Of a stretch of 64,000 bases of DNA, positions 25,819-37,905 are shown in pieces; position 1 is the first letter of the stretch, and every line of letters begins with the position of its first letter. This DNA comes from Phocoena phocoena (taxonomy: Eukaryota; Chordata; Mammalia; Artiodactyla; Phocoenidae), in assembly GCF_963924675.1 (NCBI RefSeq), contig NC_089220.1:162105270-162169269 (forward strand). The letters are read 5' to 3'. A program made the translations under genes and the position numbers. The notes under the pieces are model-generated. The model had not been told where the DNA came from and did not search any database. It was given only the letters and a program-made list of their open reading frames with translations.

Positions 25819-28800
25819 GACTTCCTTCAGTTTTTTAAAACATTATTTAGAATTTCTTAGAACTTCCTGCTAATTCATTTCCCCAGCATGCATTTTGGAT
25901 AGGAGACATCTCTCTTTTTTCTGAGTTTATACCATCATCAGGAAATTTCCATGAAAAATCAATACATCAGAACTTGTTAATAGAGCACCCTATTTGCAGG
26001 GTCATATTTGCATGTCAGCAAGGAAAAATATTTGAGCCATGCTCAGTTGTAGAGGTTGCTGAACGAAACTGAGAAAGAAGGGACACTTTATTACAACTAT
26101 TTTGAAGAAAACTCAAATGATAGCTTCTAAAGAGGTTTCAACTCTTATGATACTGATCATACTCCTGCCCCACTGAAAGGACGATTTCTAACAAAGGGAA
26201 CACAATGAGATTCTTCATCATTTCTGCTCTCACCTACACATCACATGCTCTTACACTTAAATGAGGGTCTAGGTACATAATGAGAAGTAACTGTCTCACA
26301 CAAATACCTATTATCTGATGTTTTCAGCAGCCTTTATTGGTGGTGTACCATATCAGAATCATAAAATACTCCATTTTGAATTATTTAACAATAAAATCAG
26401 CTCAAGCACCTTTCTCAATGAGTATTTGACCGAGTTGTACTCTTGAACCTCCAGTATTAAGAATTTATTACTTCACGGGGTTTTTCCATCCTATCTTTGG
26501 ACACACTGACAGAAAATATTTTCTTATTCAGAATTGAAATCTGTCTCCCTTTTGCTTTTCTCTTGGAGGATTGAGTTTCTTGGCATGGATTCAGTGTCAG
26601 CAGCAGTCACTGATAAGTATTGCAAAAAACCTTGTTTAATGCAACTTACTAATTCTTTGGCACCACAGGAACCAGTATTTACAAGCTTCTGCTTACTTTT
26701 TCCTGACATGACCTCGTTTTCTGAAGTATATCTTTGTGTATGAGGTAGGCCCTCAGGAGGAGAGGACATGGGCTTTCAAAGAAAATATTCTTTGGCCAGA
26801 CCTCTTAATGTCACAGAACTTTCTGACTAAATCTGAAAGAATTGTGTAGTGTTCTGGTAACATCTTTCAGTAATAAAGAGATTTTTCCCTGATGGATTTT
26901 GTGAAAAGATTTTAGAAATCTTATTCATAATTATAATTTACTCTTTCATATGTGGGATATACCTTTAAATCCTAGGTGATGCATCATTTTTCAGTACTTC
27001 TAGGGAAAATGTTTCATAAGTTATGTTGCAAATAAAATAGGACCATATTTAATAATGTTAAGTTGATCCCACTTTGGGGGAAATTATATACAGAAATGCT
27101 AAAAGTATAAATTATTTATGCAGCCTCATGTAACATTTTTCTTCCAAGTGTGTAGAGTTTGCTAGAATTTGCATTGAAAGGTTTTGAATAGAATCTGCTG
27201 GCTTGAAGCCTGTGGAAGCAACACTCATAGATCTGTTGCTTACTGAACAGCATACTAAATCTTATTTTACAATCTTAAGTTTCTCATGGACTATGTTCTT
27301 CCACTGAATGCAAACATAACCATAGCTTGTGTGTCAGCTCTTCAGCACATCCTGATCCAAAGTGATGAGCTTGGTTTCTGGTGTGAAGAATGTGTGAGTA
27401 GAGAAGGGAAGAAAACTTTAGGTAAGGAGTATTACAAGAATGCAAGGTTCAGAAAGCAAGTCTAATTTCTTAATAAATCAATTATTTAAATCCTACTCAT
27501 TATGACTTACGTAATACTAAATGGCATCTAATATTTTTGACCCTCCAGAATTACAGTAGAATATTAATATGGGTCATTAAACATTGGAAATATACTTTAT
27601 ATATATTATTAATATATATTATGGGTCATTTAGAAAGTGATAGAAATTAATACATGCTATAGTAGTATCCAAAATATTTATATAATCCATGCTGAAAAGA
27701 AACAGAGAAAGAGAAAGACAGACTTGGGTTGTTGGGTTTAACTTTTTAAAATTGCTGATCGGTTGGTAAAAGAAAAAAAAAAAGAGAAAAATAGTAATTA
27801 TGAATGTTTTAATTCCAGTGTGTCTTACCCCTTTTCAGTCTATGGCCTATTTGAAACTTCGTGTAACTATGCTTTGGTTTGTTTTTGTCTCTGGTTTGGT
27901 TTCTTTTTGTCCCTGGTGTTGCATATTATGATCCATTTGGGTCCTTTCTACTCATGCATACTTCCAATTCCAAATCCTTTCACCCTCCCTTCTGGCTAGA
28001 GCAGTAAAATGGAGTGAGAAAACATAGATGCAGTGTGTGTGTGCGTGTGTGTTTGTGTGTGGAGGGAGGGTGTTGCCGTGTCTGATTTTGCAAATTTTGC
28101 CATAGCGAGGCTGTACGGATGAGGGGCTCTGAATGGGGTTGAAATCTCAGTTGTGAGGTTTATTTGCCATTTTGGAATTTGCGCAAAAGTGCTGGCTATG
28201 CTAACAGCTGCCGTGCTGGTCTCTTTTCGAGAAAGTTTTAAACTAGTGTGAAGCTGCAATATGAGGAAAAGTGCATTCGATTATCAGGGCAGAATTATTT
28301 TGCTAAAAACTATTCTCTAGGTAGCATACTGGATATGTGTCTTCTTATTCAGACAGTGTCTGTGTATTAATCTGGATAAACAAAAGCAATAGTTTATTCC
28401 CCTCTGATGTGTCGTTCACCCTCTAGGAATAAACTCTATGAAATGTCTTTCAAACGTGTTTTTCTCTGCTGATAACAAACTTATTTTAATCATGTGTAAC
28501 ATTTCAAAATTGCCTTTTCTTTGCAACTGTTTCTTTTTTTGATTTTTTTTTAACAGTACAACATATTGAACCAAATAGTTTTGCTTACTTATATTAATGA
28601 CGCATGATTTTGGCTTTTATCTTCAGTAAAAAATCAATGTGTCAGCGCTGGCCAAGAAAAAGGTATGGGACCTCTTTGTAGTTCTTTGTCAGGTGATTGC
28701 TTTACCTTGATTTATGCCTTTAAACTTTTTCGCATTCAGCAGAAAATATTGTGTCGGTATCTGTGAGAGCAAAGCGATATATACCAATTTATGCTCTAAG

Positions 28801-29112
28801 TGCAGCCTCCTTCCAGAATTGTTTATAGAATGTATCAGCTCACAACAGATTAGGGACGCAATGCCTTCTTCCTTCTTAAACATGTCAGATTGATGATTTT
28901 GGTTCAATCCAAATTTTTATATTAAAATTTTTAGTAAAGTGTTCCTTTATTCTAGTGCTGCCCAGAATTTCGGTGTCTGAAAAGAAACTCAGTGTTCTTG
29001 GTCTTCGCAAAATTACCCCCTCTTTTATCAGGCCTGCCGTTTCGAACTGCTCTAGGACGTGTACGGAGATTATTTTCAAAGCAGCGTTGTCAACTATGGC
29101 CAAACTGAAATC
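25819..29112. other. Repeat-poor intron segment
   Basis: No transposon was recognised in about 3.3 kb, unusual for this window. There is a short impure GT run at 28035-28063. The part 28064-28260 and the part 28950-29110 are richer in GC and CpG than their surroundings. No exon with a proper acceptor, donor and frame was found. Confidence 0.45.
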
Positions 29113-29127
29113 TGATTGTAAACTTTT

Positions 29128-29337
29128 TATTTTTTATTTTTTTTTGCGTTACACGGGCCTCTCACTGCTGCGGCCTCTCCCCCTGCAGAGCACAGGCTCC
29201 AGACGCGCAGGCCCAGTGGCCATGGCTCACGGGCTCAGCCGCTCCGTGGCATGTAGGATCCTCCAGGACCGGGGTATGAACCCGCGTCCTCTGCATCGGC
29301 AGGCGGACTCCCAACCACTGCGCCACCAGGGAAGCCC
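29128..29337 (-). mobile_element. Cetacean tRNA-derived SINE (CHR type)
   Basis: Antisense, nearly full-length: T-rich start, GCGTTACACGGGCCTCTCACTGC, a CGCGCAGGCCCAGTGGCCATGG middle, end CCACCAGGGAAGCCC. Perfect 15-bp target-site duplication TGATTGTAAACTTTT at 29113-29127 and 29338-29352. Confidence 0.95.
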
Positions 29338-29352
29338 TGATTGTAAACTTTT

Positions 29353-29398
29353 GAAAGCTAATTTCTTGAAATAGAATTCAAGAAATCATCTTTCAAGT

Positions 29399-29432
<34 letters not shown>

Positions 29433-30795
29433 CCCAAACACCCATTCTGGTTTGGTTTGTCATGTCATTATTTGTGTTGGAAACACAATATTTCATTGTT
29501 ACCATCTTGAACTTTTTATTGAACTTAATAATGATTAGGCCCATTTTGCGCTTGTGCAGAAGGTCTTCTTTACATTTTATGATATAAAGCCTTCTGCCAA
29601 GGGGAGAAAAAAAAACATGAATAAATGTAATTCTTAAAAACGTTTAAGGTTAAAGATGTTTACTGATCCCTGAACCAGTCTCCAGGAGGATTAAGGGTGG
29701 AGAACGAAGATGGAGAAAAATTGTAAAAATGGTGAAAAATAGAAGTCAGTCCCCATAATCCCAAACTTACGATCTATTGGGGAATTCTGTGAAGTTCCTA
29801 AAGCCTTTACGCTGAATATCTGACAAAGGACATTTTTCTTCCCAGTTTCTCTGTGAGTTGCTGTCTATGGAAATTTTATTTGCATTTGGAAACTTTGAAA
29901 TTTTCGGGACATTTGAGAGGTTTGTAGAGACTATGATATTTGAAATGAGGGCTATTCTGGAAAATCTGGAACATGTGTCCTTGTATATAAATACATCCTT
30001 ATCAGGTATAGGCTATTTGCATACTTCTGTGTCTCTGTGCACATACGGATACGGGCAAATGCATATAAATATATTTTCTATTATTAGCAGGATTACTATG
30101 GTTTTCATTTGTATGTATCATAACTATGATCATCCTTTTAACTGCAGGGCCCCGTTTATTGCTTCAATCAGTACAGAGCAGTCCTTTGCCCACTGTGTTC
30201 CTGGCTGTAACTTCATCTTAATTATAACACAGTCAAAAGCAATTAAAATATACTAGGAAGTGTCCAAAAAGCTAGGGGGCACCCAGGCTCTATCTTAGGA
30301 TAAGGCTGTATTTTTCTTTATCAAATACGTTGTGTAACTACTTGTTTTGACCTCCAGGACTCTATTGCCCCTCCTATGTCGTTGTCCCTGACTTTCAGAT
30401 CTTTGCTTTGGTTACATTTTAAGATTTATTTTTGCTACTTTCTTGGCTTCTCTGCTCTCATAGGTAGTGGCAGCTTCCTCTATAACTCTTGGCATTATCT
30501 TTGCTCAGATAACTGCTAATGATCGAGGTAGGTGTATTACGTGTCATTCTATCTAAGTCAACTTTATGCATTTGGAACTACAATTCCTAGTGTTATTCTT
30601 ACATTGCAAATTATAGTGCTATACTGCTGCCACAATTTATGCGGTGCTGGAGAACTTTACATTGACTTGGAACTACCATTTGGTGTAAAATGAGTTAATT
30701 TTAGTTTGCGTTTTCAGTAGCTCAGATTTAAGTGGTATTTTTGGTACAATAAATTTAACTTTTACTCTGTTATAAAGTGAATTCAGGCTATTGAA
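29353..30795. other. Intron with a poly-T tract
   Basis: A 29-base T run at 29401-29429. The rest is unrecognised, moderately AT-rich intron; no coding evidence. Confidence 0.45.
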
Positions 30796-31045
30796 GCAGA
30801 TGTAATATGGACTTTAGAGTAAAATTGCTTAAGTTCAAATCCTGGCTCTGTCATTTATTAGCTGTGTAGCCTTAGGAAAACTATGTAACCTCTCTGTGCC
30901 ACAGGGTCTTCACCTGTAATCAGGTATAATATTAGTACTACCTTGTATAGTTTTTGTGAAGATTACATATATTCATATATACATATATAAGACACTTAGA
31001 AAAGAGCTAGGCATATGGTAATTACTCAAATGTTAGCAACAACAA
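30796..31045 (+). repeat. MIR SINE relic, nearly full length
   Basis: Good MIR match by eye: ATGGACTTTAGAGTAAAATTGC, TTCAAATCCTGGCTCTGTCA, TTATTAGCTGTGTAGCCTTAGG, ACCTCTCTGTGCCACAGGGT, and a tail near GAGCTAGGCATATGGTAATTACTCAAATG. Confidence 0.88.
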
Positions 31046-31585
31046 CAGCTTTAATGTAATAATAATAAATATGAGTTATTAAGTTTAAAAATAAAAACTG
31101 AAGTGTGTCACTGAACTAGAATAACATTATATGATCTTTTTCTCCTTTCTAAATGGTTGAGGAGATAAAAGCCTTTTCTTCTATCTTTGTGCCTAATTCT
31201 TCTAAATAAATAAAGGCATTTCTCCCCTCCTGGTAGCCAGCACAGACTACCTGTTCTGTCTCTTATCTTGTAATATAATGATAGAAAGTCAAGGTAAAAA
31301 TAGTACTGAAATAAGAAGGATAAAATGTAAATAATTCTGATAATTTTCAAAAAAGTACTGGCATGATATTCTCAAGATGATGGTGTCCTGTAGAATAAAA
31401 TTGTTCATGCATAAATTAATTAATTTTCATTAAATAGTTGTTAACTGTACAGAAAAGTTTAAGCATTTACGTTAAGGTTAGGATCAGGAAATTGAGCTTG
31501 ATATCTACTATTAATAATACTATGCATATTTAATAATATTAATACTATTTTAACTTTATATTATTAAACATTGTTATTATTTATT

Positions 31586-31770
31586 TTTTAAATTTTTATT
31601 GGGGTATAGTTGATGTACAGTGTTGTGTTAGTTTCAGGTGTACAGCAATGTGAATCTATTACACATATACATATATCCACTCTTTTTAAAATTCTTTTCC
31701 TATATAGGCCATTACTAATAAGGACCTACTGTATAGCATAGGGAACCCTACTCAATACTCTGTAACAGAT
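31586..31770 (-). mobile_element. Short L1 with 5' inversion
   Basis: Left part (about 31586-31708) is an L1 3' end on the minus strand: TTTTTATTGGGGTATAGTTGATG, CAGTGTTGTGTTAGTTTCAGGTG. Right part (about 31709-31770) is L1 sequence in the opposite direction: AATAAGGACCTACTGTATAGC, GGGAACCCTACTCAATACTCTG. The same string occurs in the + direction at 25640. The junction fits twin priming. Confidence 0.8.
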
Positions 31771-33389
31771 CCAACCTTTATAGTCACTATTCACAAAATC
31801 TCCTGACATACTCCCAGGACTGCTACTGCCCACTGACAGAAGGTCTGCCTATATTCAGTCCAAAGGTGGTGGCATCTGTGGATGCCGCCAAGGTGTAGGA
31901 CGCTGAGCATCTTGATCAGTCTGAGTCCTGGGAAGGGGGAGAGAATTAGCTTCTCTTTTTCCCTAACTCCGTACACCTCCATGTTATATTAATAATGATT
32001 GCTCTCTAGAGGTTCCTAAACAAAAGAAAACAAAAGCAGAATGTAGCAAAAGGCAAATGTTCAAACAGACTTTGAGTGTTAATACATAGATTTTAATTTA
32101 ACTTTTCAGTATCTGTCACCGAACAGAATAGATGATGTAGTTTTGATTCACTGGCCATGAATTAGCTCTGTCCACACAAAGTTTCTCATGAATAGTTTGT
32201 TGCGGACACTGTTGTCCATGATCCAAATCTCCCTCAGGACCGCAGCACTCCTCCCCTAGCTGCTGGGACTGCGGGCAGCTAATGCCTCTCGGCTGATTCT
32301 CTCTCTAGAAATTGCATTCAAATATTCTTCCTACTTATTTCCAGCATGGTGACCCTTTGTATTTTCATCACGTGTTAGGATGAAAAATTGATTATAGTTA
32401 ATATGAAGCATAGTCTAATGTAATGAAAAACGAGATTGTAACGAAAAATGAGAATAACATTATGAAAGTCAATTTGCTTCAAATTGAAGCTTTGGATTAA
32501 AATGAATTAGCTTATATTCCATCATGTTTACAAAGAATTTATCTTATTTTTTTCAATTTGTTCCCTTTTCAGGGATAAAAATACCTTTGTTAGAGCTTTT
32601 CCTGTTAGATTACCCGATTAGTTATGTTCAATTATTTTAAGATGGTTTTTATATGGAATTTTCTCATTTTGTTTTTAATAGATATACATATTAGTTATGC
32701 TGTTATGCTGAGTTTGATATATTTTGCTGTACGTGTAAGACAAATATAATTTCCCAAATTTAATTTTTAAAAATACTGGGGAAACAATGTGTTTAAATGG
32801 AAATAACCTCAAACCAGGAATTAAAATACCTGGATTCTAAAGATGAAATTTTCCATTAAGGGACCTAGTGACTTTATGGATGTTACTTAATCTTCTAATT
32901 ACCTAATTTCTCATCAGAATAATGAAATAATCTATAAGTTGTTTCTAATTATAAAATTCTATAAATTCCACTTTTTCACAATTGACCGAACTCTACAATT
33001 CTTCTTGCATGTTATGAGAGTCACAAAAATCCTTCTTAAGAAACTAAAATTTAGTTTTATCGTATATTAAAAAAGCTTTCCTAAACTTTTATTAAGCTAC
33101 CATGAATTTCAATTATTTTTGAGCCCCTGAAGCGCATTTAAGATCATAGTTTATGTTTTTACTTTCAGATAATTCAAATTCTACTGATAGCAACAGCTCT
33201 ACTATTGTATATTTTAGAGATGGCCATTCGTTCCTCTCTCTCTTTTTTATTATATACTGAAAGTAAATGATGAAATAATTTCCTGATAGAAATGGAACAT
33301 AAGCAGCAGAATGAACTTTCGAGCATAATCTCCTTCTGTAAAATTTAACTTTTTAAAGTGCTCGTTCATGTCTGTTGATTTATCATTTG
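31771..33389. other. Intron, no gene recognised
   Basis: Unrecognised intron. A possible weak MIR (GACCTAGTGACTTTATGGATG) lies at 32860-32950. The short frames show no domain or splice context. Confidence 0.4.
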
Positions 33390-33620
33390 TTCACTGATAT
33401 TAGGCCCTCCATTGCCCTAGGCCCTGTGCCACTTGGTGTCGATACAGACACAAATAGTAGATGGTCATCGTCCTCATGGAGCATACATTCTAAAGGGGAC
33501 AAAGTGAGAAACTCAAGCAAATAATTACAATAAAAATGATTTTTTTTAAAAGAGTGACATCTGACCTGGGTATGGTGATATCCAGGAAGGTGTTGTATGA
33601 CTTAGGTCTTACAGTGTCTA
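33390..33620 (-). mobile_element. Antisense L2 LINE tail, possibly extending to about 34330
   Basis: L2 3' end on the minus strand: TAGGCCCTGTGCCACTTGGTGTCGATACAG, CCTCATGGAGCATACATTCTAAAGG, and CAGGAAGGTGTTGTATGAC. The G/A-rich sequence at 34130-34330 may be further L2, too diverged to be sure. Confidence 0.65.
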
Positions 33621-35554
33621 TAGGCAATAGCCCATGTTGGGGCTGGGCGTCAGGAGTAAGGAGTCACAGGAACCTATGCAGATACACACAGACGAGAAGC
33701 AGCGTGCTGCAGTGAAGAACCGCTGTGCTGATCTGTAATTCATGGTGCATAGAGTTTGAGACAGAGAAAGGTAGACAGAAGCCAGGTCAGGGAATGACTC
33801 ATTTGTCATGGTCACGAATGGGTACATTGACCTAGAGCTGATGGGCACCACTGAGGTTTTAATCAGTTGAGTGAAACAATCCTAAGTGACTTCTAGATAC
33901 ATCACTCTGTTAGTGATGTTTGAAGAACATGTTTGAAGTAGGGCTTACCATTAAAAAACTGATAATAAAATAAAAAAAAAAATATATATATATATAGTTT
34001 AGTGTAGGTAGGAGACAACCGGGGCCTAAGCTAGGAATATAAGCTAGTACAGATGGAATGAAAAGGATTCAAGAAATATTTAGAAAATAATGCCACTAAG
34101 GCTTGCATGTGTCGTGTGAATGATGGGGAGTAATCAGAAGTAATTCATGATTCTGGTGGGAACGACAGTAAGAGTCATCTGTTGAAATATAGAACAGAGG
34201 GTGAAAGAGAGGGAGCTTTAGGGAGAAAGATGAGTTGTTTAAAGACATTGTAAAACTTTGAGGGACGTCAAAGTAGAAAGGCTCAGCCAGTGGTTGGGGG
34301 AAAAAGAAAAACAGTCTGAAGTTTAGGGAAGTATGGAGTGAAGGGAGGTTTGGGATAATCAACATTATCAGTAGTGGTTGAAAATAGAGGATTGATTCAT
34401 CCAGGGAGGGTGTTTAAAGTGGGAAAACCAAAGAGCAGATAGCAGAATTAGGTGACTCATCATTGTACTTAAATAGTACTTAATGTATGGAGATATTCTT
34501 GAAAGATGCACATCTGCATCTCTTATAATACAAAGGAAAAAATTTCCCAGTTCCCACTTAAGGACACCTGGGCACCACTTCTCACTCTCTCAGCCCCACC
34601 TTTTATTTTAGCTTCTGCTGTAACAGTTCTGTGCAGGCTTCCACCTCGGGCTTGGACCACTTGGTGCAGGTGTGATAGGACTACACTTGCCTGGACCTGC
34701 CCACAACCCAAGGGCTTCTGTCACTTAAGAGGTGGGGTATTCCTGCAGTTGCAGCCCCGAAGTGTGGGGAAGGGCATGCCCTGGGGGCTCACCCATGACC
34801 AGGAGGGGATGAAGCCCTTCCCTCCTCCGAGATTGATGGTTCTTAGACTATTCCATAGAGCTCCTCAAAAGGCCCATTAGGTTGCATCACAGTGATAGCC
34901 AAGTTGATAAGTCATCCTTATAAGCAGCCTTGCTTCCTTCCATGTCTCACTCTGCCCCTCATTCTTTCTTCCTGAGTTAACGTCTCAACATATGTCCTTT
35001 CAGTATTTAACCTTATATTAGGTAAAATACATTGATATTCTATTTATATCTCCAAAACCTAGACTCCTGCCTCTAAAACCACCAAAAGCACATAAAATGG
35101 AAGGTTACTATATAGAAAATCTGGCTTTACAGGTTAAGCTATAATTTTCAAAAATACTTTAAAATCTTATCACGGTTATGCCTTTCCTTTTTGTAAGCTT
35201 CACCTAAAAGAAGGGCTCACCCAAGGTTATACCTAAGAGTAGAGTACATAAAATATATTTTGCATTTCACAAGTTTATCTAAGACTTTTAAAATTGAGAG
35301 CATCTACAAATATTCCTAACACAGTTTTTTTCTGGTTTTGGATCTAAATTGAACACACAACTTTTTAACTTTGATAGAAAGGAAATAAGTTTTCGAAAAA
35401 AGGCAAGTTCAAAACAATTTAGCCTAAATTATTCAGGATTAAGTGATTTAAGATATTTTTATATTTTAAAATTATTTACTTAAAAAATGAAAGGCTGTGA
35501 AAGGACCATTCAATTGTTATTGATTCTGACAGTCAAAACAGTTTTAATCTATAC
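33621..35554. other. Intron, unclassified, with a GC-richer patch
   Basis: Mixed unrecognised sequence. The segment 34560-34830 is clearly GC-richer than its surroundings and could be an old LTR or other relic. There is no splice-bordered open frame consistent with MALRD1 phases. Confidence 0.4.
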
Positions 35555-35825
35555 CAGGGGTTTGCAAACTTTTCTCGTCAAGAGCAAGGTAGTAAATATT
35601 TTAGGCACCATGAGCCATAGGGTTGCTCTACTCAACAGAGTCATGGTAGAGTAAAGGCAACTTAGAGACTTAAAAAAAAAATTGAGAGAAAAAAAATTGG
35701 TATGGCTGTGTTCCAATTGAGAAAACAAACTTTTTTTTTAATGAAGCTTCCAATTAAAGAAAAAAAAACTTTATGACTTTGTTGAACCCTGATCTTTACA
35801 ATATGCCACTATGGATCCCACAAGA
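35555..35825. repeat. hAT-Charlie-type non-autonomous DNA transposon relic
   Basis: GGGTTTGCAAACTTTTCTCGTCAAGAGCAAGGTAGTAAATATTTTAGGC at the left and GGTATGGCTGTGTTCCAATTGAG with the A-rich AACTTTATGAC segment at the right match the widespread mammalian MER family of this structure. The interior is shortened and A-rich. Confidence 0.65.
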
Positions 35826-37608
35826 TCATTATATTCTTTCAATATTATAATAGAAATAGGATTATTGTTGTTGTTGATCTTAGATATTGTATGTCATCCT
35901 TAGACATGATTCTTTGTTTTGTTTTTGTTTTGCCACATTACCAATTACCAGTTTGAACATAACTTTTGAATATTTCCAAGCATTATGATTTGTTTAGGTT
36001 TGTTTAAAAGGCTGCATAATTAGAAAACACTTTCAGGCCTTTTTTCTCTTACCCTGTAGACAGATCATACTGATTATTAACTGAAAGGTATATTGGGAAT
36101 TGTATCAAGTCTTCCCAATCATCTAGGTTTAGGAGTACATACTAAAAACAAGCTTGGAATACAAATGGTCTTCTGCCGACTCAGAAGGCTAGGATGTGAA
36201 GTAATGGTTTTCTGATGAGGTGAAAACAAAATATATGTTTTCCAGAGGCTTAATAGAAGAGGCTGAAAAGAGGTCACTCACACAAGGATGGAGGAGACGC
36301 AAAAGAGCATGAAAGTGAGGGTTTGACAGGGCAACCTTATTTTTAACTCTCAGATTCTTATGAATTATATGGAAGTGAATGTCCTATCCTCAAATTACGC
36401 CAAAGGAAACACTTTTAATAATCTGTATGGCATGACTTTCCATTCTCTCATCTAAAACTGTCCAAAACTGTCCAGTTTTTAAAGAATAGTCTCTTTAACC
36501 CAAGGTTTAAGATGTTAGGTGATATTGATTTTTGTATTACCACATCACACCATGACGTTTGTACGCATGACTTACTACATTTATTCCTCTATTCACTGCT
36601 TCCTCGGGTGTCTTACCTTCCCTTGCTTACTTAGATAATTTTATGTAAAATTAATTTTTAAGACATTAGTGAGAGGTGAAACTTTGGTTTCCATGGGATT
36701 CAAAATTAAGAGGGCTTCAGGGCTCATGACTTCTGTTTTTAAAGGCCGTTGCTTACTTGCATTTTCTACAGAACCAGCAGATATGTCAACATGCAATTCA
36801 GAAAGCAAACTGTTTTATATGTATATTTAGATTTTAGATTTACTTTGAGGCTTAATTATTGCAAAGTTCATCTACCTACCAGAAAAAATGTAGACTAATG
36901 GTTTTGTGTCTTGGTCTCTTTAACACCTGTTGAAAACGTTGTGTCCTTGGGTGTGAGTTAAGAACAAGGACAGCTGTCCCTGTCCTGTGCATGCCTGTCT
37001 GTACGTCCTGCAGAGGCCCCATTGAACCAGGACAGTGAGGACAGGGCAGTGAGGATGGTATCTCAACTGGTTTTCATTGCATTAGGGTAACTGTTGATTT
37101 GTATCCGTGAACTTGCAGCATTGCCCAGCATACCTTTTAAAATCCTGGAGATGAGAAGCAGGTTTGAATGAAGTCTGTACTAAGTGGCTTGCATATTGTG
37201 CTGGTTTTAATTTTGTTTCAACATTGAAATATTACCGTTAAAGGAGGCTTATATTCTGCATAAGCCTGAGTGCTGAGAGCTCACTGTGAGATGCGGTATT
37301 ATTTTTAGGTATAGCAGAGGTGATGGTAGACACCTAGAGGAATAGATTCTTAGGAAGTAGAAAGAGGGGCGTATCAAAATTGAAAATAATTTTCTCTCCA
37401 GGCTTCAGGTGATATACAGGAGGCTACAAGATAAAACTAAAGATCTCCAGAGTTTAGGAAAAAGACAGCAAACTTTTCCTTTTGAGAAACAAATCTGTGC
37501 GTAATGACGTTCTCCTGGTAGCGCTGAGTAGACAGAATCTGGTTTAAGAGGCATTCGTATACTATGTCTTATCTCAGTTATTAGGTAGAATACTTTTTAT
37601 CTCTAAGG

Positions 37609-37610
<2 letters not shown>
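35826..37610. other. Intron, no gene recognised
   Basis: Unrecognised intron; no confident repeat or coding feature. Confidence 0.4.

Positions 37611-37647
<37 letters not shown>
37611..37647. repeat. (TG)n microsatellite
   Basis: About 18-20 uninterrupted TG units (starting within 37609). Confidence 0.97.
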
Positions 37648-37649
<2 letters not shown>

Positions 37650-37724
37650 GTGTCTAAGTTATCTAGCGAGGGATTTTATTTCTCTAGGAATCCACTTTAT
37701 CCTTTCAAACACAACATTAGGATT

Positions 37725-37905
37725 AGACTAGTAGTTCTCAAATGTTCCTAATTATCAGAACCACCTGGAGCATTAAAAAAAAAATACAGATTCTCAATCT
37801 TTACATGTACTATATCAGAAGTCCCAGAGGAGAGTCCTGAGAACCTGCATTTTTAATAAAAACCCTTGGTGATTCTGATGGTAAGACAAGTTTAGGAAAT
37901 ATTAA
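37725..37905 (+). repeat. MER5-type (hAT-Charlie) relic
   Basis: GTAGTTCTCAAATGTTCCTAATTATCAGAACCACCTGGAGC at the left, GAACCTGCATTTTTAATAAAAACCCTTGGTGATTCTGATGG at the right. Typical length of about 180 bp. Confidence 0.85.

Noticed and set aside
28885..29103. 72-codon minus-strand frame resembling real protein composition
   Set aside because: No splice sites, no recognised domain and no upstream context; kept only as part of the conserved-element hypothesis.
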